Below, one piece after another: positions 41,901-50,900 of a stretch of 64,000 nt of DNA (position 1 is its first letter; each line of letters begins with the position of its first letter). The position numbers and the translations under genes were made by a program. The notes under the pieces are model-generated. The model searched no databases and was not told where the DNA came from. It saw only the letters and a list, made by a program, of their open reading frames with translations. The stretch is from Congeria kusceri (lineage: Eukaryota > Mollusca > Bivalvia > Myida > Dreissenidae). The stretch covers positions 75,851,974-75,915,973 of the forward strand of contig CM051025.1 of the NCBI GenBank assembly GCA_027627225.1. The letters run 5' to 3'.

Positions 41901-44900
41901 TTAAGATATAGTGTATTTTTCAAGGAAAAAAATACACTTTAAATGCACTTAAGTGTGTTAATGCAGGAAAAATGCAGAAAAAATACACTTTTTTTCTGTA
42001 ATAAGTGTATTGTTTCTGCATTTTCAAGTGCATTAAATGCGTATTAAATGCAGAAAAAGTACGGTGCCAATACCGCTGTGATTAAAACGGATTAAATGCG
42101 TATTAAATACACTTTTTCGAGAAGGATAATGTATTACAACCAATGCACATAGCATCACCTTACAGCAATAACTCAATATCTGCAGTGCAGAATGTAAGTA
42201 CTTATTGAGTTCTTGAACAAAGCTTTCTGGGCATCTAAGGCTTTACAAGAAAGTAAATCTTAATACTGATCCTTAGGATAATTTTTCGGAAGTTCAACAC
42301 AGTTATATTAAATATTTATATCCACTGAATAAAAATACCTCAACTACATTTAATGACTATCAGATTTAATTACACCCATTTTCAATCATTTATTAAGCAA
42401 ATTAAAGGTCAATCACCCAAAATATAGGGAGGTCAAGACATTTAATTAAGCATGCGCAAACATGCCCACTAAATTATGTATAGCTTGGGTCTAATTAAAT
42501 CCAATAATTTACCTTTGGAGATTAACTGATCTAACCTCAGCTGACCTATGTTTAGATTCAGTATGTTTAACTTAGATGCCCACTGTTAACAATGACTGGT
42601 AGATTAATATTTTAATTTTAGAATATTAATGTGATATTAATTTGTTCATATTTAAACAAAAGTCCTTTTATGTAAAAATACTCTAGGCAAATACGCACAT
42701 ATTGCAAAACATAGCAGTTATAGATGTATGCTGTGCTTTGATGTTTATCCTGCATTTAATTCTAAACTAATTGCAAGTTAAAAAGATGGGTAATTAAAAG
42801 AGTTGTGTTTTTGCATATGTGCCAAAACTGAATTTGCACACATTATAACCAAGTGAACAAGTCTGTAAAAGCAATATTTGTACCCTGTGATTTAAATTAT
42901 TTTATGGTACTAGGTGTTTATCACCGATTACTCTATAGCTTTATTTAACCTCATCAATTAATATGTCTAGAAATACCAACAATCAGATCTTGCCCAGGTA
43001 AAGCCGCAGCCCATAGAAAATAATTCAATACATCTTAAATTGGCATTAGTTGTAATGAAAGTTAATTACGTTTATTCCAATGAAAACTGTTTCTTATTTA
43101 CAAAAGGCATTTTATAATGTCCATGTTTGAAAACGCTCGGTATGAACGGAATATACACTAATGTACACGCTGATTTACTCCAGAGGTATCACCAGCTATT
43201 GCATACAGATAATGCTACGATAAAAAGTTACCAAAATGTCATTATTTTACCAATTTCAATGCGTTTTATTTGTATTTTGAGCGGTAAGATGTCCATTTAG
43301 AAACGATTTCTGCAAAGTTTTATTTTATTAACATATTTCTGGACTGCTGCTTTAACACAATGTGAGCAAAAAAAAACAACAAACAAGGATTTGTTGTACA
43401 GATCAATGTTGCACAACCATTTTCCATGTGACATATGTTTACGCTAACTCATCAATGCACAGTGAGTCAGCTATCACTCCACCCAAACATCATGAAAGAT
43501 GTGATACACTTAAACTTCCTATATTTACCAGTAGACAACCATCCTTCAGTAACATTGATTGTACATGAGTAATTCTTCTTTATTTGTGTGGCCTGTTTGT
43601 TCATGGAAAGTCATGAAATCCGGAAATTGTTTTTACTGCTAGGATAGCTAACAAACAAAGAAATCTAAAAAGTGCTTTCTCTGTATAATGCTATTTATAT
43701 GCTGTATAAATAAAATACATTGTTCATCTAATGCAATATACAAAGCTATAAAAAATTCCTTATAGGTTGTCACTGTGTTCACTAAAAGATTTTTATGATT
43801 TTATATGCATTTTAGTATGGATTGGTTAATGATTTAGCCTATTATATATCATTTATGTAATTCACATTGCACAAGTAAATTTTTGCCTTTGATTTTAAGA
43901 ACGTAAAAATGTATTCTATTTGTATGCACATGCACTTCCTTGTAACAAAACTTGGACATGTACTTAGTTTAGTTTCGAGACATTATGTCTTTCAAATTAC
44001 ATGTATAACCGACAAATCACTACAATGTCAAGGTGAAGGGGTGGTCATTGTTTTACACTACATTTTCTCTATTAAGTGCAGGCCTCTTTCTACTGCTCTC
44101 ACAGGTCCGACAGTCGGACCCGTTCCCAATGACAAATATGCATAATTTTTCCCAATTCTAACCCAAAAATTCCCAATTAAAAAAAATCTGTATTTCTTTC
44201 GTAAATTATAGTGAAAATAAGATTTCTCAATACTTTACAGCCGATTTTTTCACACTGACTTTACATTTGGATATCCTCTAATTTTATTGCTGACATTGTT
44301 TACAAGGGGAGAACACTCCAATAGCCTTGTAATAAAATGGGTAACACAAACAAAAACTATTTGTTTGTCCACTATCATGATGAAATTTAACATGAATTAT
44401 GGGCAGATATTTTGTTATTTACACAAGTTGATGTGTCAGTTAAAGAAAGGATTTAAATATAAGGAGGTAAAGATTTCTTTTTAAGTTATCACATATTTTC
44501 GTGACCTACATAGTGTAGGTACTACAGGATGTTTATTAACACATCATTAAAACTAAATCATGTAGATTGTAGATCCCACAATTTTATTTTGGTGAAGTTG
44601 GTCAGATTTGGTGATGAATTTTTAGAAAGATACACAAACTTGAAGGAAATGAGACATGCATATGATTACAAACTCATGGTTGCATAGCATGGTTAAGTAT
44701 TTATCACAATTTTGAGTTAAATTGAAATTAATAACGCTGCTAAATTCTTATTTATTGGTTTAAAACTGTCAATTTCATCATTATACTTATGATTTAGCGA
44801 TAAGAATTCTTCCAATTTTTAAAATTTACGTCGTGGATTTCCCAATTAAACCAAGGTACTTTTTCCCCAAAAGGTCAGAAAAAGGCCTGAAGTGCCTTTT

Positions 44901-47900
44901 TAGGTATAATTGTATTATATTTTTGTTAATAAAATATTCAAATCATTTTTGTTTAAACTAAGAGCAAGTTTAACCAAATAAATTGACAAACATTTAAGTT
45001 GGTAAAAAATAATTGGACAGGGGTCACTCTCTGGTTTGGGGGAGGAGTACCTGTACCCTTAGGCGAGGGAATTTTAGCGTCGTTTTACACAGAAGGGGAA
45101 ATTGCGACTTAGCAAACGAGTCAAAAATAAAAACTATTAAATATATTTTTCAAATCACTTTATTTAGTCTAACTCTTTACCTGACAACTTTATTCATGAA
45201 AATTATCAATAAATTTAATATTATATTAACTAGTCAAATTTTAACCATTTACCACTTGACCATTATAACGTGGAGCAGTGCAACAGATAATTTTTCATGC
45301 AATTTAATAGTTTTTCACTTCCGATTTTTTAAATAGTTTTTTAACTTCCAATTTTTAACCTTAATTAATTTTGTTAAACTACTAAAACTAATTCCAATAC
45401 AGTAAAAAAACTGTATTTTCGACTGTAAGACACGGTATTTGTGCCATTTTGCTTCACCTGTTTTGATAACTTTTAAGCAGAAGCCATTTTCCCAAAACAG
45501 AAATTATGGTTCCCGGCAAATAAGCTAGCAGTTACCTGTATATAAATGAAGTTTTATTATGAAAGCACAAATAATCGGGAACCAGACAAGTCAAAACGGT
45601 CATTTAACATGACCATGTGGTGTTCTTCAGATTTTATCGTTAACCGTTTGTAACGGTGCTTAAGTAAATTTGATCCCCGAAAATTACTCCCATAAACAAA
45701 ACAAAAAAAAATTTGATGGCAGTTCATTTAGGGGGAATTATGGTCTGAAATGGGGGAAAAATATATGCTTTTTCGTTCGGGGAATGATGCCGATTTTCGG
45801 CATCAAAATACGCAGATCGAGACCCCTGTTGGATGACGTATTTCTGAAGAAAACAATCCAAATATTTAGTCATAATTTTTTTATTAATCAGTCACTTCTG
45901 GCTCTGATTAATTAACGAATATTTTTAGGACCGATTCAAATCACTATTAAATTGTAAGACATATTCAAAACTGAAAATGCAAAGTAACTGACCAATTTAA
46001 AACATTACATTCCCAGTCTTTTTTCCCTATCCAAAAGCCTTGATTGCATAGTTTGCTATCTTATAAAAAAAAATACATTTCATGTCCCTGAACGTAACTG
46101 TGTCAACATGGTTATAAAACCAATAACGACCAGTCAATTCTTGCATAGCAGACCTGTACAAAACTAATTACAGGGAAACCCTGCTCCGATATGGCAGGTA
46201 CAAAACTATCTGACTTCCGGATGTCCTACCGGTGAAGTTGACTTTCCCGTACAGGTCTTCTATCTGAGGAGCCATTCCCAACTTGAACAGGTACAAACTG
46301 CAACAACATAGATCACACATCAGTGAAAACCAACTCAAGGTCTGATATAATGTGAATATGAGGCGTGTCGTGGGAAAACTGGGCTTAATGCATGTGCGTA
46401 AAGTGTCGTCTAATGTGAATATGTTTTTCAGTATGTCATAGAAACATGAACATTGAAAACATGATGCAAAAAGGAAAAAATAACTGCAGCATTCACCTTA
46501 GAGCAAGAACTGATTAAGTGCAAATTTTCACATTTTCACTTTTTTGCATAAAATGATCCCCAATGATGTGACACATGTCTAGAAAAAGTATTAGAAGTAA
46601 AATCTGCCATAAATGAGATATTTGGTATTGAAACCAAAACTGAATATCTGCAATGATATAAATGTTTGGTAGAAAAAGTCAATAATGGCACTTATTGACT
46701 TTTTACACCAAAATATTTTTGTACATTCTAAAAATAAATTGGTGCAAAAAGTAAATATTGGCAGATATTTACTTCTTGCTCCAAAACATTTTCATCTATT
46801 TTTAGATATTTGAGTGTAAGAAGTCAAAATTAAGCTCATTATGACATAAATGATAATATATGACATCATCATATTGTAAAACTATCTATTTTTAACTGGA
46901 ATATGCAGACAATTCTTGGAACTCAAGATCAACTTGAAGATCTTGGTTATTCATATTTTGGGCAGTTTGTTTGAGATTTAAGATATCCAAGTAAGTGTAT
47001 CACAATATACTACTTTTTAATAGTATTTTGTCAATAAATAACGCTATTAGCTTTTATTATAAATAAATTAAATAAATACATAAATATAATTACAACAAGC
47101 AAGAAAGAATTAAAAAAAAAAAATCTGACTGGTATTACATACATGTATTTTATAATTGTGGAAAAAGTAATATGAAAAAGTTCCTTTAAATTCCACACTT
47201 AGTCTTATCAGTAACAGTAACTGTTGTCTTTCTTTTTCTTATTCTCATTTAATCTATATGTAAATAGAACATTAACAGTCACCGAGCTTACACTGTTTGA
47301 ATGTGTAGTGCTAGGTATCTTATCAAACAAGTCAAATTAGCAGGCAACGCTTGGGAAATGCAGGCATTTATGTTCTTGCAAATCTCTTTGTAGGTAAAAA
47401 TGATACACGCCACTTCACACCGAGGAAATTCAAAATTCCAGTCAAATGGCAGAAGCTGCATGGCAAATTCAGTTGCTGCAATTATTGAGTCAATGATAAC
47501 CCCTATTCACACATGGACAGGAGAGACATTGGACCATATTCTTGAAAGGGGGGATGAACTTTATAATGCACAGAATCCCTCAGTAGAACACTTTCTAATC
47601 ATACAGCATGTATGTTTACAATGGGAAGCAGGACACCCAGTTACAGTATGGCAATAATCCATGATGGGTCTTGTTACTATGTATTTGATCCCCATTCACG
47701 AAATGAATCCGGGATGCCATCACCAGATGGTTACTCCATCATGACTATTCACAAGAACTTACGCACATTGTGCTCGTTTATTCGACACCTGTCTGCTGTA
47801 CTTGATAAGGCAAAAGACATTCCTTTTGAAGTCGCCAAAGTTTCTATTATTGTTGATACCTCAGGAACCATTCAGTCAGATTTCGAGGGATTTTCAGAAG

Positions 47901-50900
47901 TAAGTGATGGTGACTTTGCCCGCCGTCTCTTCTTAATTGATGAAACAATGTCAGATGTATCCAGTGTGAGTAGCGTTTCAACTGAATTAATGAATGATGA
48001 CAGTGACAGCGACAGTAACATTACAGATATATCACAGTTTTGTATGCAGAAGATGAACAACAGTTCTGCATTTCTTGATTCTATCAACATCGATATATTT
48101 GATGAGTTTGAAAATTATGATGTTGGTGTAAACATGCCTAAAGCTGTCTTTCAGGATCAGTCACAACTTGTATCATTAGTCAAAAACCAGTCTTTTGTAG
48201 AGCAGTCTATTGTTGACCAGGCTAGTGTTTACCGATCTAACGCTGACAAATCTAATGATAACCATACTGTTGTAAACCAAGCAAATGCTGATCAGTTTAG
48301 TGCTGAACAATGTAGTGCTGATCAGTCCATTGTTAACCAGGCTTGTGCTAAAAAGTCTATTGTTGTTCGGCCTAGTGATGATCAGTCTTTTGTAAACAAG
48401 GCTAATGCTGATCAGTCGATTGTTAACCAGAATAATGCTGTTCAGTCTATTGTTAACCAGTTTTGTGCTGATCAGTCTATTGTTAACCAGGCTAATGTTG
48501 ATCAGTCTATTGTTAACCACACTAGTGTTGATCAGTCTATTGTTAACCACACTAGTGTTGATCAGTCTATTGTTAACCACACTAGTGCTGATCAGTCTAT
48601 TGTTAACCAGGCTAGTGCTGATCAGTCTATTATTAACCAGGCTAGTGCTGATCAGTATATTGTTAATCACACTAGTGTTGATCAGTCTACTGTTAACCAC
48701 ACTAGTGCTGATCAGGCTATTGTTAAGCAGGCTAGTGCTGTCCAGTCCATTGTTACCCAGGCTAGTGTTGTTCAATCTATTGTTGCCCAGGCTAGTGGTG
48801 ATCATTGTTGCCCGGGCTAGAGCTGATCAGTCTATTGTTGCCCAGGCCAATACTGATCAGTCTATTGTTGACCAGGCTAGTGCTGATCAGTCTATTGTTG
48901 CACAGGCTAATACTGATCAGTCTATTGTTGACCAGGCTAGTACTGATCAGTCTATTATTGCCCAGGCTAGTACTGATCAGTCTATTGTTGACCAGGCTAG
49001 TGCTGATCAGTCTATTGTTGACCAGGCTAGTGCTGATCAGTCTATTATTGCCCAGGCTAGTGCTGATCAGTCTATTATTGCCCAGGCTAGTACTGAGCAA
49101 TCAAGCATTGACCCTTCTAGCGTTACCAAACTAATGTTACACAACAGTCTGGGAAACGATGCCGAAAACGTATCAGAAGAGTGGAAACTTGGAAAAGAAA
49201 CATAAAACAGAAAAGGAAAAATTCTGGTCAGAGTTATGTAACTTCCTCAGGCAAAATCAAAAGAGCGAGGTTGCTTAAAAATGGATGTGGGAAAAAATGT
49301 AAAAAGCAATGTCATAGCAAGATAAATAAAGAACAAAGAGAACTAATATTTCATGAATTTTGGAGAGCAGCCAGCTATACTAAACAAAAGGAATTTATAT
49401 TCAATACAGTTAAGATGTCACGGGTTAAGCGGGTTACCATAAGGGACAAAATTATTAAAGAACGGAACAGTTCTAGGAAATACACATTTATTGTTGATGG
49501 CGAAGACATTTTTGTTCGCCAGTGATTCTATGTTGACACTCTTGACATTTCTCCTGCTGCTGTACCAGTAGCAGTAGCTGCAGAATCGTACCATGTAAGT
49601 AGTCAAGACTGGAGGGGTAAACATACCGTAAGGCCCAATAAAATTCCAGATACAGTTATTCAATATGTTAAGGACCATATTTCAAGTTTCCCACGTGTTG
49701 AATCCCATTACTGCAGAGCGTCAACTTCCAAAGAATATTTGGAGGGTCAGCTCAATTTATCTACAATGTATAAATTATACATTGAACAATGTGACAGCAA
49801 TAATGTTTGCCCTGTAAAGGAATCCATGTATAGAGAGGATTTTAGTACTCAGTTTAATATTGCCTTTAATAAGCCTCTTAAAGACGTGTGATTTCTGCCA
49901 ACAATATCAGAATATGAGTGCTGAAGACAAAATTAGGTCTAAAGACAAAATTGAGAGACATCTTAAAAACAAATCCTTAGCAAGAAATGCTAAGCAAACT
50001 GCAAAAGAAGCTGCTCAGCATGAAGAATCTGTTTGTGCAGCTAGTTTTGATTTGCAGACAGTTATGACACTGCCCAAATCTTTTGAGTCCTGTATGTATT
50101 ACAGTAGGAAATTAAATAATTACAACTTGTCAATATATTGTCTAGGTACGAATGAGGCATATTGTAATGTATGGAATGAAATTGTTGCAAGCCGGGGATC
50201 ATGTGAGGTAGTCTCATGTGTATTTAATTTCCTAAAGACTATGGCAGGGAAAAATAATAAGTCTGTTACTACATTTTCAGATAATTGTTCTGGGCAAAAT
50301 CGCAATAGATTTTTTTTGACAATGCTGTGGTACAGTGTTAAAGCACTGAAATTTGATTACTTGTGCCATCAGTACCTTGAACGTGGAAACACACAGAACG
50401 AAAACGATTTAGTTCATTCTACTATTGAAAGGGCTTGTAAAAATATATCCATTTACAGCACTTCCCAATGGGTAACATGTATACAAATGGCTAGACGCTC
50501 CAAACCATACTTTGTAACTGAGATGGATGATGCTCAGTTTTATGACTTCAAAGATCTCAGTTACAAAGTACGCAACTTAGACACTGACAGTCAAGGGTTA
50601 AAAATAAAATGGTTAGAAATTAAGACAGTTTCATTTAGCAGTGCGTCTCCAGACACAGCTGCTATTCAGTATGACTATGATGGTCCGTTTACATACTTGA
50701 ATGTTCAGCCTAGCCTGACAAACAATGACAAACCATTGCCAACTCTCAAAACTCTCTTTAGAAATGGACACCAGCCCAAAATTTCCAAATCTAAATATGA
50801 GGATCTCAAAAAGTTGTGAGACAAGGACATTATTCCTAAAGCATATCACTCGTTCTACAAGAATTTGCCAGTTGATATGTAAATGTGGACACCCCAGAAA

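Noticed and set aside
48176..48805. Long minus-strand open frame rich in Ser, Leu and Asn, and hydrophobic plus-strand frames beside it
   Set aside because: They are alternative readings of the 30-bp coding minisatellite, with no other domain and no start context.
47400..48820. Integrated herpes-type virus suggested by the C76-like domain
   Set aside because: The neighbours are transposon TIRs and a transposase-like protein, and no capsid, polymerase or other viral gene is present.
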